DNA of 64,000 bases, from the NCBI RefSeq assembly GCF_007859325.1, contig NZ_VOHK01000003.1, forward strand, positions 1 through 64,000, read 5' to 3'. Under the pieces are notes generated by a model. That model saw only the letters and a list, made by a program, of their open reading frames with translations, ran no database searches and was not told the origin of the DNA. Shown here in pieces: positions 9,749 to 18,673 of the stretch. How positions within the stretch are numbered: the first letter of the stretch is position 1; every line of letters begins with the position of its first letter. The position numbers were made by a program, and so were the translations under genes. The DNA is from Luteimonas marina (lineage in GTDB: Bacteria; Pseudomonadota; Gammaproteobacteria; Xanthomonadales; Xanthomonadaceae).

Positions 9749-11797
9749 ATGGGCAGGAATCTGTGGCTGTGGACGTCGCTCCTGCTGGCAGGGGCGGCGC
9801 AGGGGGCGGTGGTCGAGCACCAACGCGGGGAATACCGCTTCGGTACCGGTCCGGTGCCGGATTTCGTCGAGCGCGCGGAGCTTCCCGCGCAGTGGCCGGC
9901 GGACGCGCCCGGCGCCGACGACGAGCGCTGGCGCTACTGGCTGCACGACCTGCAGTCGGACCGGCGCGGCGGTCGCGACGCACTGTTCGTGGACTATGCC
10001 TACGAGGCGCGCGGCGCATCGCTGGTCGGGGAGGCGGGGCGCTTCCAGATCAGCTTCAATCCCGAATACCAGCAGTTGCAGATCCATGACGTGGAGCTGC
10101 GCCGCGACGGCGCCTGGCACGATCGCCTCGACGCCGACCGCATTTCGCTCGCGCGGCGCGAGGACGGCTTCGAGCAGGACCTCGCCGACGGCATCGTCAC
10201 CGCGCTGATCGTGCTCGACGACGTGCGCCGCAACGACGTGATCCGCGTCGCCTACAGCATCACCGGCAGCAATCCGGTGCTCGCGGGGCAGGGCAGCGAC
10301 TGGATGCGCTTCGGCTGGCAGAACCCGACGTTGCGCTCGCGCCTGCGCGTGCTGATGGATCCGGGCACGAAACCGCGCATCCATCGCGAGAACGGCGCGC
10401 CGGAACCCGTGGTGCGCGAACGGCCGGACGGCTTCGAGGTCGTGCTGGACGCGCCGCCGCAGCCGGTCATCGTCGACGACCAGCAGTATCCGGCCTGGTA
10501 CCAGCCGTATCCGCTGGCGCAGGTTGCCCGCGACCAGGGCTGGAAGCAGGTCGTCGACTGGGCGCTGCCGCTGTACCCGCGGGTCGACCGCCTGCCCGAC
10601 GAACTCGAGGCGAAGCTGCAGGAATGGCGCGCGCTGCGCGACGAGCGCGCGCGCATCACCGCCGCGGTGCGGCTGGTGCAGGACGAAGTGCGCTATTTCG
10701 GCGTCGAGATGGGCGAGAACACCCATCGCCCGACCGCGCCCGCCGAAACCTGGCGTCGCCGCTACGGCGACTGCAAGGACAAGGTCTACCTGCTGGTCAG
10801 CCTGCTCGGGCGCATGGACATCCGCGCGGTTCCGGCGCTGGTCAGCACCTCGCGCGGCAAGGCGGTCTCCGCTTTCGTGCCCTCGGCGTCGGTGTTCAAC
10901 CACGTGATCGCGCGGATCGAATCGGGCCGCGAGGTACTGTGGGTGGATCCGACCATCACCCTGCAGGGCGGCACGGCGGGCGCCTACGACCTCAGCGCCT
11001 ACGGCGCGGCGCTGGCGATCGCGCCCGGCGGCGGCCGCATCGAGTCGATCGAAGCGCCGGACCGCGGCCGCGAGCGCAACGGCATCACGGTGGTCGAGCG
11101 CTACGTGCCGCAGGCCGATGCGCGCGAGGTGCGGCTCGACGTGGAAACGGTCTACCGCGGCGATTCCGCGGACCAGCGCCGCAGGTCGTTCGCCAACGAA
11201 CGCGGCGACGACCTGTCGCGGCGCTACGCCGACTACTATCGTCGCCGGCTCGGCGAGCTCGAAGTGCTGGCCGCGCCGCAGCTTCGCGACGACCGCGAGG
11301 ACAATGCGCTGACGGTGACCGAACGCTACCTGCTGAAGGCGCCCTTTGACGACGAGGGCGTTTCGGTCAAGGCGCTCGGCGTGTTCGCCGACACGCTGCA
11401 GGAGATCAGCCGGCTGCCGACGTCGATGGCCCGCACCGCGCCGCTCGCCTATGCCGCGCCCGGGCGCTACCGCCACGAGATCGAAGTGGCGATGCCCGAG
11501 CGCTGGACCGCGACCTTCGGCAAGGAGCAGCAGCGCGTGTCGTCGAAGGCCTTCGAGTACGCGCGGGATGTAGACGTGGCCGACGGCCATGCGCGCGTCG
11601 TCTACCAGCTCGACGTGAGCCAGTCCGAAGTGGCGGGCGGCGATGCGGCCGGGCATCTGGAGCAGGTACGCAGGCTGCAGGACGGGCTGTCGGCGACGCT
11701 GCGGTTCCGGATGCCGGCGGGCGTCGCCGCGGACGAACGGCAGCGGCGGCTGCAGCAGCTGCTGCGCAATGCGATCGATGAAGGAACCGACAAATGA
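9749..11797 (+). CDS. DUF3857 and transglutaminase-like domain protein
   Basis: A 682-residue exported protein with an N-terminal signal peptide (about 1-22, ending G-A-A-Q-G-A). The first half is a beta-rich DUF3857 domain. A transglutaminase-like cysteine-peptidase fold follows with its triad visible: C342 in RRYGDCKDK, H385 in FNHVIAR and D400 in LWVDPT. The C-terminal third is again beta-rich. Such proteins are secreted or periplasmic and act as peptidase or amidase-like enzymes, but the substrate is not known. The stop overlaps the next ATG by 4 bases, coupling it to the Sel1 protein. Confidence 0.88.
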   Translation: MGRNLWLWTSLLLAGAAQGAVVEHQRGEYRFGTGPVPDFVERAELPAQWPADAPGADDERWRYWLHDLQSDRRGGRDALFVDYAYEARGASLVGEAGRFQISFNPEYQQLQIHDVELRRDGAWHDRLDADRISLARREDGFEQDLADGIVTALIVLDDVRRNDVIRVAYSITGSNPVLAGQGSDWMRFGWQNPTLRSRLRVLMDPGTKPRIHRENGAPEPVVRERPDGFEVVLDAPPQPVIVDDQQYPAWYQPYPLAQVARDQGWKQVVDWALPLYPRVDRLPDELEAKLQEWRALRDERARITAAVRLVQDEVRYFGVEMGENTHRPTAPAETWRRRYGDCKDKVYLLVSLLGRMDIRAVPALVSTSRGKAVSAFVPSASVFNHVIARIESGREVLWVDPTITLQGGTAGAYDLSAYGAALAIAPGGGRIESIEAPDRGRERNGITVVERYVPQADAREVRLDVETVYRGDSADQRRRSFANERGDDLSRRYADYYRRRLGELEVLAAPQLRDDREDNALTVTERYLLKAPFDDEGVSVKALGVFADTLQEISRLPTSMARTAPLAYAAPGRYRHEIEVAMPERWTATFGKEQQRVSSKAFEYARDVDVADGHARVVYQLDVSQSEVAGGDAAGHLEQVRRLQDGLSATLRFRMPAGVAADERQRRLQQLLRNAIDEGTDK

Positions 11798-14079
11798 AAC
11801 TCCACGTCCTGTCCGCGCTGTTCCTGCTGGCGACGCTGGGCGGCGCACTGCCGGTGGCCGCGCAGGAGCGCGGCATCAGCGTGCGCGACGTGATCCAGGC
11901 GCCGGAGGCGGCCTGGAGCCGCTTCCTGTCGGACCCCGCCTATGCCGAGGCCTACGACGCCTACGACGCGCTGGGCGAAGTGGGATACGCCCTGCTCGAG
12001 GTGGATCCCGAAGCCTGCCGGAGCAAGCGCGACGTGCTGGAAGCCGCGGTGCTGAAGGCGCCGGTCAGCATCGCGCTGCATCGCGCGCGCATGCTGTGCG
12101 CCGAGGCGCTGGAGGACGACGCCGTCGCCGAGGAAGCCCTGCTCGCGGTCGGCGCGCTGTCGCGGCTGGCGCTGGCCGACGGGCGCGAGTCCTTCTGGCC
12201 GCGGCCCGCCCGGGTGATGGGGCCGCTCGACATCTACGCGGTGCTGGCGTCGAGCGGGCTCGAATTCCGCTACGAGTACTACCCGCAGGTCGAGGTGCAG
12301 CGCTACTTCCCGCTGGTGGTGGCGGCCTGGGACGAGGAACTCGGCGCCGAACGGCACCTGTCGTTCGACTATATCGATACCGCGGACCGGATCGTGCGCG
12401 GCAATCCCTTCTCCGGCTACCCGGCGCAGCGCCGCAGCCTCGCCGATTCCTTCAGGGACGCGATGGCGGCGCAGGGCGAATCGTCGGACATCGACCTGCA
12501 GGCGATCCAGGCCTTCCGCATGGCCGGGGGCAAGGTGGACGCCCTCGCCGAACTGCGGCCGGGCGCCGAGGCCGGCGGGCTGCAGTCCCTGGCGACGTGG
12601 CTGCTGGTGTGCGCCAGGCAGCCGGACAAGGGCTGCGACGATGGATGGGTGGATTTGCTGCTGCCCCGGGCCGAAGCCGAGCATGCGGCGTACATGACGC
12701 TGCTGGCGATGGCCTACGCGACCGGCGTCGGCGTCGGGCAGGACCTGCAGGCGGCCGCGGCGATGCTCGATGCCGCGGATCGCCGCTGGCATCGCGATGG
12801 CGCCACCGTGATGTTCGCCCGCACGTGGATCCTGCTCGATGGCGCGCCGCCGCCCGCGTTCCTGGTGCAACGCATGGAAGCTGCGCGGCAGCGTGGCAAC
12901 GTCCTGGTTCCCGCGATCACCGCGTCGTGGAAACTCGCGGCGAAGGGCGTGCCGCAGCTCGACCCGACCGAATTGCGCGCGCTGGCCGATCCCGCCAACA
13001 ACGGCGTCGGCAAGGGTTATGCGCTCCTGGTCAACTACCACCGCCAGCGCGAGGAAGCGCTCGTCGCCAACGGCTGGATGAAGTACGCCGCCGATGCCGG
13101 CGATCCCGATGCGCAGGCGGCCACCGGCATCGCGCTGTACGGGGCGGCGAAGAACGATGCGCAGCGCGAGGATGCGCTGCGCCTGGTCGCGCTCGGCGCC
13201 CAGGGCGGCAGCGCCGGGGGCGCGCGCTTCATGGCGCACCAGGGCATGCGCCGGCAGGACTGGAAGGACGCCGAAGGCTGGCTGCTGGCGGCGGCGGTGT
13301 CGGGCAACGTCGACGCGCTGCTCGATCTTGCGCGGATCTACGAGTGGGAACGCCCCGGTATCCACGGCACCCGGGAGCAGGCGATCGAGACCTATCGGTC
13401 GCTGTCGGAGGAGGTCGACAGCATCGAAGCGCGCCGCCGGTTGGCGAGCATGGCGCTGGAAGGTCGCGGCATGGCGAAGGATCCGGCGCAGGCCGAACGC
13501 TGGCTGCGCGCGGATGCGGAGAAGGGCGACGGCGAATCGGCGGCGCGGCTGGGATATGCCCATCTCACCGGCGAGATCCCGCCCGGCGACGAGGCGGAGG
13601 GCGCGCGCTGGATGGAGCGGTCGATCGCGGCCGGCTACACGCTGGCGTACGTCGAGTACGGCAACTGGCATTTCTATCGCAGCGGCAACGCGCTGGAAGC
13701 GCGCAGGCGCGGCATCGCGCTGTGGCGCAAGGGCGTCGAGGCCGGCGACGGCATGGCCAGGAACAATCTCGCCTGGGCGCTGTGCACCGCGCCCGAGCCG
13801 GAACTGTTCGACGCGGCCGCCGGGCTGGCGGAAGCCGGGCGCCTGCTGGAAACCGCGAGCGGCATGCCTGCCTGGATCGATACGGCCGCGGCCTGCCATG
13901 CCGCCGCCGGCGACCATGCGCGCGCGATCGAACTGCAGCAGGAGGCCATGGCCTCGCTCACGCCAGCCGAGATCGAGGCAGACGCCAGCCGGGAGCAGGG
14001 ATTCGCGGCGCGACTGGCGCTCTACCGCGCGGGCAAGCGCTACGTCGAAGCGCATCGCACGGAAGCGGACTACGACTGA
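11794..14079 (+). CDS. Secreted Sel1-like repeat protein
   Basis: A 761-residue protein with a signal peptide (MKLHVLSALFLLATLGGALP...AAAQ, cleavage near 25). The region from about 290 to 700 is built of degenerate Sel1/TPR-like helical repeats, recognisable by GDPDAQAATGIALY, GDGESAARLGYAHL and GDGMARNNLAWAL, in which G-D/x-A-x-x-x-L-G-x-x-Y recurs. These repeats form a solenoid that binds other proteins. ATGA overlap with the transglutaminase gene suggests the two form a periplasmic unit. No enzymatic motif is visible. Confidence 0.83.
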   Translation: MKLHVLSALFLLATLGGALPVAAQERGISVRDVIQAPEAAWSRFLSDPAYAEAYDAYDALGEVGYALLEVDPEACRSKRDVLEAAVLKAPVSIALHRARMLCAEALEDDAVAEEALLAVGALSRLALADGRESFWPRPARVMGPLDIYAVLASSGLEFRYEYYPQVEVQRYFPLVVAAWDEELGAERHLSFDYIDTADRIVRGNPFSGYPAQRRSLADSFRDAMAAQGESSDIDLQAIQAFRMAGGKVDALAELRPGAEAGGLQSLATWLLVCARQPDKGCDDGWVDLLLPRAEAEHAAYMTLLAMAYATGVGVGQDLQAAAAMLDAADRRWHRDGATVMFARTWILLDGAPPPAFLVQRMEAARQRGNVLVPAITASWKLAAKGVPQLDPTELRALADPANNGVGKGYALLVNYHRQREEALVANGWMKYAADAGDPDAQAATGIALYGAAKNDAQREDALRLVALGAQGGSAGGARFMAHQGMRRQDWKDAEGWLLAAAVSGNVDALLDLARIYEWERPGIHGTREQAIETYRSLSEEVDSIEARRRLASMALEGRGMAKDPAQAERWLRADAEKGDGESAARLGYAHLTGEIPPGDEAEGARWMERSIAAGYTLAYVEYGNWHFYRSGNALEARRRGIALWRKGVEAGDGMARNNLAWALCTAPEPELFDAAAGLAEAGRLLETASGMPAWIDTAAACHAAAGDHARAIELQQEAMASLTPAEIEADASREQGFAARLALYRAGKRYVEAHRTEADYD

Positions 14080-14103
14080 ACCGCAGCGGGCGTCGGCGGC
14101 GCC

Positions 14104-14706
14104 TTACCCGTCGCGCCGGCGCCGGTCCTGCGCCAGCAGGCCGAACAGTTCCGAATCGGTGGCGTCGTCGCCGACGAAGAAGCGCTCGCGCAGCAGGCCT
14201 TCGCTGCGGAAGCCAAGGCGCAGCAGCAGCCGGCGCGAGGCGGCGTTGCGCGGGTCGATGTCGGCTTCGATGCGGTGCAGGGCCAGGGTGCGGAAGCCCC
14301 AGTCCAGCGCCAGCGCGACGGCTTCGGCGGCGAGGCCGCAGCCCCAGTGGTCGGCGCGCAGGGCATAGCCGATTTCCGCGCGCCGGTGGCGTGCGTCGAA
14401 GTGAAACAGGGTGCAACTGCCGATCGCGGTGTCGCTGCGGCGGTCGGCGACCAGCCAGTTGAGCATCGTGCGGTGCTCGAACGCTTCCAGCATCTCCTCG
14501 ACCTTGCCCTCGGCCTGCATGCGCTCGCGCATGGGCGCGTGGCTCCAGTAGCGCATCACGTCCGGGTCGGAGAACAGCGCGAACACGGCGTCGACGTCGT
14601 CCGCGCGCGGGCCGCGCAGGCGCAGGCGCTGTCCCGACAGGACAGGAAATCCCGGCAGGTCGGCAAGGCGGGCGTTGAGGTCACCGGACATGTGGGAGAT
14701 TGCCAT
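14104..14706 (-). CDS. GNAT-family N-acetyltransferase (RimJ/RimL type)
   Basis: A 200-residue cytoplasmic acetyl-CoA-dependent acetyltransferase. LRLRGPRADDVDAVFALFSDPDVMRYW is the usual N-terminal strand-helix of the RimJ/RimL group (quoted in part: SDPDVMRYW), followed by RRAEIGYAL and ALHRIEADIDPRNAASRRLL, the acetyl-CoA-binding and C-terminal motifs. The group modifies N termini of ribosomal proteins, small amines or antibiotics; the substrate here is unknown. It reads against its neighbours and converges on the Sel1 gene. An ATG 15 bases inside is an alternative start; neither has a clear ribosome site. Confidence 0.88.
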   Translation of the reverse strand: MAISHMSGDLNARLADLPGFPVLSGQRLRLRGPRADDVDAVFALFSDPDVMRYWSHAPMRERMQAEGKVEEMLEAFEHRTMLNWLVADRRSDTAIGSCTLFHFDARHRRAEIGYALRADHWGCGLAAEAVALALDWGFRTLALHRIEADIDPRNAASRRLLLRLGFRSEGLLRERFFVGDDATDSELFGLLAQDRRRRDG

Positions 14707-14776
14707 CGGGCTCGGCTAGGATAGTGGGCTTACGCGGCATTGCCGCGATCCTTACTCCTGCAACGGATCCTCGTCC

Positions 14777-16243
14777 ATGTCCGAACATCGCCGCCGTACC
14801 CGCATCCTCGCCACGCTCGGTCCGGCGACGGACCCGCCCGGCGTCCTCGAGGCCATCCTGCGCGCGGGCGTGAACGTGGTGCGGCTGAATTTCTCGCATG
14901 GCGATCCCTCGCAGCAGATCGCGCGCGCGCAGGCCGTGCGCGAGGCCGCGGCGCGCGTGGGCATCGAGATCGGCATCCTCGCCGACCTGCCCGGGCCGAA
15001 GATCCGCGTCGAGCGCTTCGCCGACGGCAAGGTGTCGCTGAAGGCGGGCGACCGTTTCGACCTGCTCGCCAGCGAGGACGCGCCGCCCGGTACGCAGCAC
15101 GAGGTCGGCGTGAGCTACCTCGGCCTGCCCGGCGACCTGTCGCCCGGCGACGTGCTGATGCTCGACGACGGCATGGTGCAGCTCAAGGTCGAGCGCATCG
15201 AGGGCCAGCGCATCGTCAACACCGTGCTCAACGACAGCGTGCTGTCCGACCGCAAGGGCCTGAACAAGCTCGGCGGCGGCCTGTCGCTGGGCGCGCTGAC
15301 CGAGCGCGACCGCGAGCTGATCGGCATCGCCGCGCAGATCGGCGTCGATTTCATTGCGGTGTCGTTCTGCCGCAACGCCGCCGACATGGAGGAGGCGCGC
15401 ACGATCGCGCGTTCGCACGGCAGCGACGCCGCACTGGTGTCGAAGGTCGAGCGCGCCGAGGCGATCGAGAACCTGGCCGAGGTGATCGACGCCAGCGATG
15501 TGGTGATGGTCGCGCGCGGCGACCTGGGCGTGGAGATCGGCGACGCCGAACTGCCGGGCCTGCAGAAGAAGATCATCCGCGAGTCGCTGGCGCGCAACAA
15601 GGTCGTGATCACCGCGACCCAGATGCTGCAGTCGATGACCGACTCGCCGATCCCCACGCGCGCCGAGGTGCTGGACGTGGCCAACGCGGTGATCGACGGC
15701 ACCGACGCGGTGATGCTCTCGGCCGAGACCGCGGCGGGCAACTTCCCGCTGCGCGCGGTCGAGGCGATGGCGCGCATCTGCACCGGCGCCGAGCGCCAGT
15801 TCGCGCACGACACCGACTTCGAGCAGGCGCAGCGCAACCTCGAGCGCGCCGACCACGCCATCGCGATGGCGGCGATGTTCCTGAGCGAGCACATCGGCGT
15901 CGGCGCGATCGTGGCGATGACCGAATCCGGCGGCACCGCGCGCTACCTCTCGCGCTTCCGTTCGGGCGCGCCGATCTACGCGTTCTCGCGCCACGCCGGC
16001 GCGCGCCGGCGCATGGCGCTGATGCGCGACGTGTTCCCGATCGACTACGACAGCCGCGGCCAGACCCCGCGCGAGGCCGCGCGTGGCAGCGTGCGCCTGC
16101 TGGTGGAGGCGGGCCTGCTCGATGCCGGCGATCGCCTGGTGTTCACCAGCGGCGAGCACATGGAGATGCATGGCGCGACCAACACGCTGCGGCTGCTGCA
16201 GATCGGCGGCGACGGCCGCGCCGAGGGGCTGGGCGAACTGTAG
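14777..16243 (+). CDS. pyk: Pyruvate kinase
   Basis: Converts phosphoenolpyruvate and ADP to pyruvate and ATP, the last step of glycolysis. The 488-residue protein starts RRRTRILATLGPATDPP and holds VVRLNFSHG, the ADLPGPKIR segment, the catalytic lysine K223 (LVSKVERAEAI), VARGDLGVEIG for metal and substrate binding, ATQMLQSM and the effector-binding C-terminal domain (AIVAMTESGGTARYLS). Length and motifs fit an active enzyme. It lies 138 bases before the aldolase gene with a REP-type hairpin between. Confidence 0.98.
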   Translation: MSEHRRRTRILATLGPATDPPGVLEAILRAGVNVVRLNFSHGDPSQQIARAQAVREAAARVGIEIGILADLPGPKIRVERFADGKVSLKAGDRFDLLASEDAPPGTQHEVGVSYLGLPGDLSPGDVLMLDDGMVQLKVERIEGQRIVNTVLNDSVLSDRKGLNKLGGGLSLGALTERDRELIGIAAQIGVDFIAVSFCRNAADMEEARTIARSHGSDAALVSKVERAEAIENLAEVIDASDVVMVARGDLGVEIGDAELPGLQKKIIRESLARNKVVITATQMLQSMTDSPIPTRAEVLDVANAVIDGTDAVMLSAETAAGNFPLRAVEAMARICTGAERQFAHDTDFEQAQRNLERADHAIAMAAMFLSEHIGVGAIVAMTESGGTARYLSRFRSGAPIYAFSRHAGARRRMALMRDVFPIDYDSRGQTPREAARGSVRLLVEAGLLDAGDRLVFTSGEHMEMHGATNTLRLLQIGGDGRAEGLGEL

Positions 16244-16255
16244 GGAAACAGGCAG

Positions 16256-16283
16256 CGTCATCCCCGCCTTCGCGGGGATGACG
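16256..16283. repeat. REP-type hairpin between pyk and the aldolase gene
   Basis: A perfect 12-bp inverted repeat CGTCATCCCCGC/GCGGGGATGACG with loop cttc, 12 bases after the pyk stop. It is a single copy of the repeat paired at 2300-2387. It may protect pyk mRNA from 3' decay or act as a weak terminator. Confidence 0.8.
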
Positions 16284-16342
16284 TTTGCTGTCGCGTGGCG
16301 GAAGATGCGTGCGGAAGCGGCGGGTTGCGTCGGGCCGGGCGC

Positions 16343-16348
16343 TATAAT
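16343..16348 (+). promoter_or_regulatory. Perfect -10 box upstream of the aldolase gene
   Basis: TATAAT, a perfect sigma-70 -10 hexamer and rare in this GC-rich DNA, lies 33 bases before the aldolase start. The -35 region is weak (nothing convincing at 16-18 bases), so an activator or extended contacts may be needed. Confidence 0.6.
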
Positions 16349-16381
16349 TCCGCTTCTCTCCGAACCGGCCGACCTCCCGTC

Positions 16382-17392
16382 ATGAGCATCGAAACGCTCG
16401 CCCAGACCGCCCTGGCGATGGTCGCCCCGGGCAAGGGCATCATCGCGATCGACGAATCCACCAGTACGATCGCCAAGCGTTTCGACGCCGTCGGCATTCC
16501 CAACAGCGAGGAGAACCGTCGCGCCTACCGCGAGCTGCTGCTGACCACGCCGAAGCTGGGCGACCATATCAGCGGCGCGATCCTCTACGACGAGACGATC
16601 CGCCAGTCGACCAAGGCCGGCGTGCCGTTCACCAGGGTCATGGCCGACAGCGGCATCCTGCCCGGCATCAAGGTCGACAAGGGCCCGCAGCCGCTGGCCG
16701 GCTTCCCCGGCGAAGTGGTGACCGAGGGCCTGGACGGCCTGCGCGCGCGGCTGGAGGAGTACTACAAGCTCGGCGCGCGCTTCGCCAAGTGGCGCGCGGT
16801 GATCCACATCGGCGACGACATCCCGTCGGGCACCTGCATCGAGGCCAACAGCCACGCGCTGGCGCGCTACGCCGCGCTGTGCCAGGAGCAGGGCCTGGTG
16901 CCGATGGTCGAGCCGGAGGTGCTGATGGACGGCGGCCACGACATCGAGACCAGCTACGAGGTGCACGAGGTAGTGCTGCGCTCGCTGTTCGACGCGCTGT
17001 ACCAGCACAACGTCATGCTGGAGGGCACGATCCTCAAGGCGTCGATGGTGCTGCCGGGCAAGGACAGCGGCGAGGAAGGCTCGATCGACGAAGTCGCCGA
17101 GTCCACCCTGATGTGCCTGAAGTCGTCGGTGCCGGCGATCCTGCCGGGCATCGTGTTCCTGTCCGGCGGGCAGGGCGACGAGGACGCCACCGCGCACCTG
17201 GACGCGATGAACCGCATGGGCCCGCACCCCTGGCCGCTGTCGTTCTCCTACGGGCGCGCGATGCAGTCGGCGGCACTGAAGATCTGGTCGCAGGACCTGG
17301 CCGGCAACGTGGCCAAGGCGCAGGAGACGGTCTTCGCGCGGGCCCGCGACAATGGCCTGGCGGCGCGGGGCCAGTGGGGCAGGGCGACCTGA
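16382..17392 (+). CDS. fda: Fructose-bisphosphate aldolase, class I
   Basis: Reversibly splits fructose 1,6-bisphosphate into dihydroxyacetone phosphate and glyceraldehyde 3-phosphate through a lysine Schiff base. The 336-residue protein begins SIETLAQTALAMVAPGKGI and shows IAIDESTSTIAKRF, FAKWRAVIHIG, VEPEVLMDGGH and EGTILKASMVLPG, where K219 is the predicted Schiff-base lysine; LSGGQGDEDATAHL and the substrate-binding SFSYGRAMQ follow. This is the vertebrate-like class I type seen in xanthomonads. The longer open frame upstream contains the promoter and is not used. Confidence 0.97.
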   Translation: MSIETLAQTALAMVAPGKGIIAIDESTSTIAKRFDAVGIPNSEENRRAYRELLLTTPKLGDHISGAILYDETIRQSTKAGVPFTRVMADSGILPGIKVDKGPQPLAGFPGEVVTEGLDGLRARLEEYYKLGARFAKWRAVIHIGDDIPSGTCIEANSHALARYAALCQEQGLVPMVEPEVLMDGGHDIETSYEVHEVVLRSLFDALYQHNVMLEGTILKASMVLPGKDSGEEGSIDEVAESTLMCLKSSVPAILPGIVFLSGGQGDEDATAHLDAMNRMGPHPWPLSFSYGRAMQSAALKIWSQDLAGNVAKAQETVFARARDNGLAARGQWGRAT

Positions 17393-17569
17393 ACGCCACG
17401 GCCCCGGGTGAACCGCGCGCGCCGGACCGGCTGTCCGCGGGCGGGACCACGGGAAACGCACGAGCGCGGGATCGGTTGACCGCGAGGGGTGGCTGAACCC
17501 CCCAGCTGAAGACACACAAGTCTGAAGCAGGCGCCGGATAGAATCGAAGGGATTGCTCCCCCCGCCCGG

Positions 17570-18673
17570 ATGCCCATGCCCCTGCGTTCCCTGTCGACCT
17601 GGCCCGCCCTGGCCGTTGTGCTGGCCTGCCTGCTGTTGTCCGGCTGCGGAGGCGACGGCCAGGCGGCCGGAAACGGGTCCGCGTCCGCCACGGTCGTGAC
17701 CACCCAAGTCGTCGCCCTGCAGCCATGGAACGACACGATCTCGGCGCTGGGTACGGTCAAGGCGCGCGAATCGGTGACCGTCACCGCCAAGGTCAGCGAG
17801 ACCGTCGAGCGCGTGCATTTCGACAGCGGCGACGAGGTCGCGGCCGGCGCCACCCTGGTCACGCTGTCGGGCAACCAGCAGCAGGCCACGCTGCAGGCGG
17901 CCGAGGCCGCGGCGAAGGAGGCCGAGCAGCAGTACCGGCGCGGCACCGAGCTGGTGCAGCAGCAGCTGATCGCGCGCTCGCAGCTCGACACGCAGCGGGC
18001 GACGCGCGATGCCGCGCTGGCGCGCGTGGCGGAAATGCGCGCCGACATCGGCGACCGCCGCATCCGCGCACCGTTCGCCGGCGTGCTCGGCATCCGCCAG
18101 GTCAGCCCGGGCGCGCTGGTCACGCCGGGCACGGTGGTCGCGACGCTCGACGACATCTCGCGCGTGCACGTCGATTTCCAGGTGCCCGAGATGCACCTCG
18201 CGCACGTCGCGCGCGGGCATGCGCTCAGCGGCACCAGCGTGGCCTGGCCGGGGCAGGCGTTCGAGGGCGAAGTGTCCAGCATCGACGCGCGCATCGATCC
18301 GGGCACGCGCGCGGTCACCGTGCGCGGCGATTTCCCCAACCCGGACCGGCGCCTGCGCCCGGGCATGCTGCTGCAGGTGCAGGTGGCGCGTCCGCAGCGC
18401 GAGGCGCTGGTGCTGCCCGAGATCGCGGTGGTGCAGGTCGGGCGCGAGAGCTTCGTCTGGCGGGTGAAGGACGACGGCACCGTCGAGCGCGCGACGATCG
18501 CGGTCGGCGAACGCAGCGCGGGCAGGGTCGAGGTGTTGCAGGGCATCGCGGCCGGTGACCGCATCGTGATCGAAGGGACCGGCAAGCTGCGCCCGGGCAT
18601 CGGCGTGACCGAGGAGGCGCAACCGCCGGCCACCGGCGAGGCGCCTGCGGCGGGCGGGGGCCAGGCGCGGTGA
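17570..18673 (+). CDS. RND efflux periplasmic adaptor (membrane fusion lipoprotein)
   Basis: A 367-residue membrane-fusion protein that links an RND pump to an outer-membrane channel. The signal ends in a lipobox (LLLSGC, Cys26), so it is lipid-anchored in the periplasm. The order is typical: lipoyl half VTAKVSETVERVHFDSGDEV, a helical hairpin rich in Gln/Ala/Glu (about 105-150), second lipoyl half IRAPFAGVLGIRQV and beta-barrel domains. TAGAAT 25 bases upstream is a possible -10. It overlaps the pump gene (GTGA). No TolC-type channel gene is nearby, so it probably shares a distant one. Confidence 0.94.
   Translation: MPMPLRSLSTWPALAVVLACLLLSGCGGDGQAAGNGSASATVVTTQVVALQPWNDTISALGTVKARESVTVTAKVSETVERVHFDSGDEVAAGATLVTLSGNQQQATLQAAEAAAKEAEQQYRRGTELVQQQLIARSQLDTQRATRDAALARVAEMRADIGDRRIRAPFAGVLGIRQVSPGALVTPGTVVATLDDISRVHVDFQVPEMHLAHVARGHALSGTSVAWPGQAFEGEVSSIDARIDPGTRAVTVRGDFPNPDRRLRPGMLLQVQVARPQREALVLPEIAVVQVGRESFVWRVKDDGTVERATIAVGERSAGRVEVLQGIAAGDRIVIEGTGKLRPGIGVTEEAQPPATGEAPAAGGGQAR

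Noticed and set aside
7011..10019. 1002-codon minus-strand frame over DUF3999 and pgk
   Set aside because: Antisense to two clear genes, biased composition, no motif or ribosome site.
11602..14055. 817-codon minus-strand frame
   Set aside because: Lies opposite the Sel1 gene with low-complexity Arg/Gln/His content; a shadow frame.
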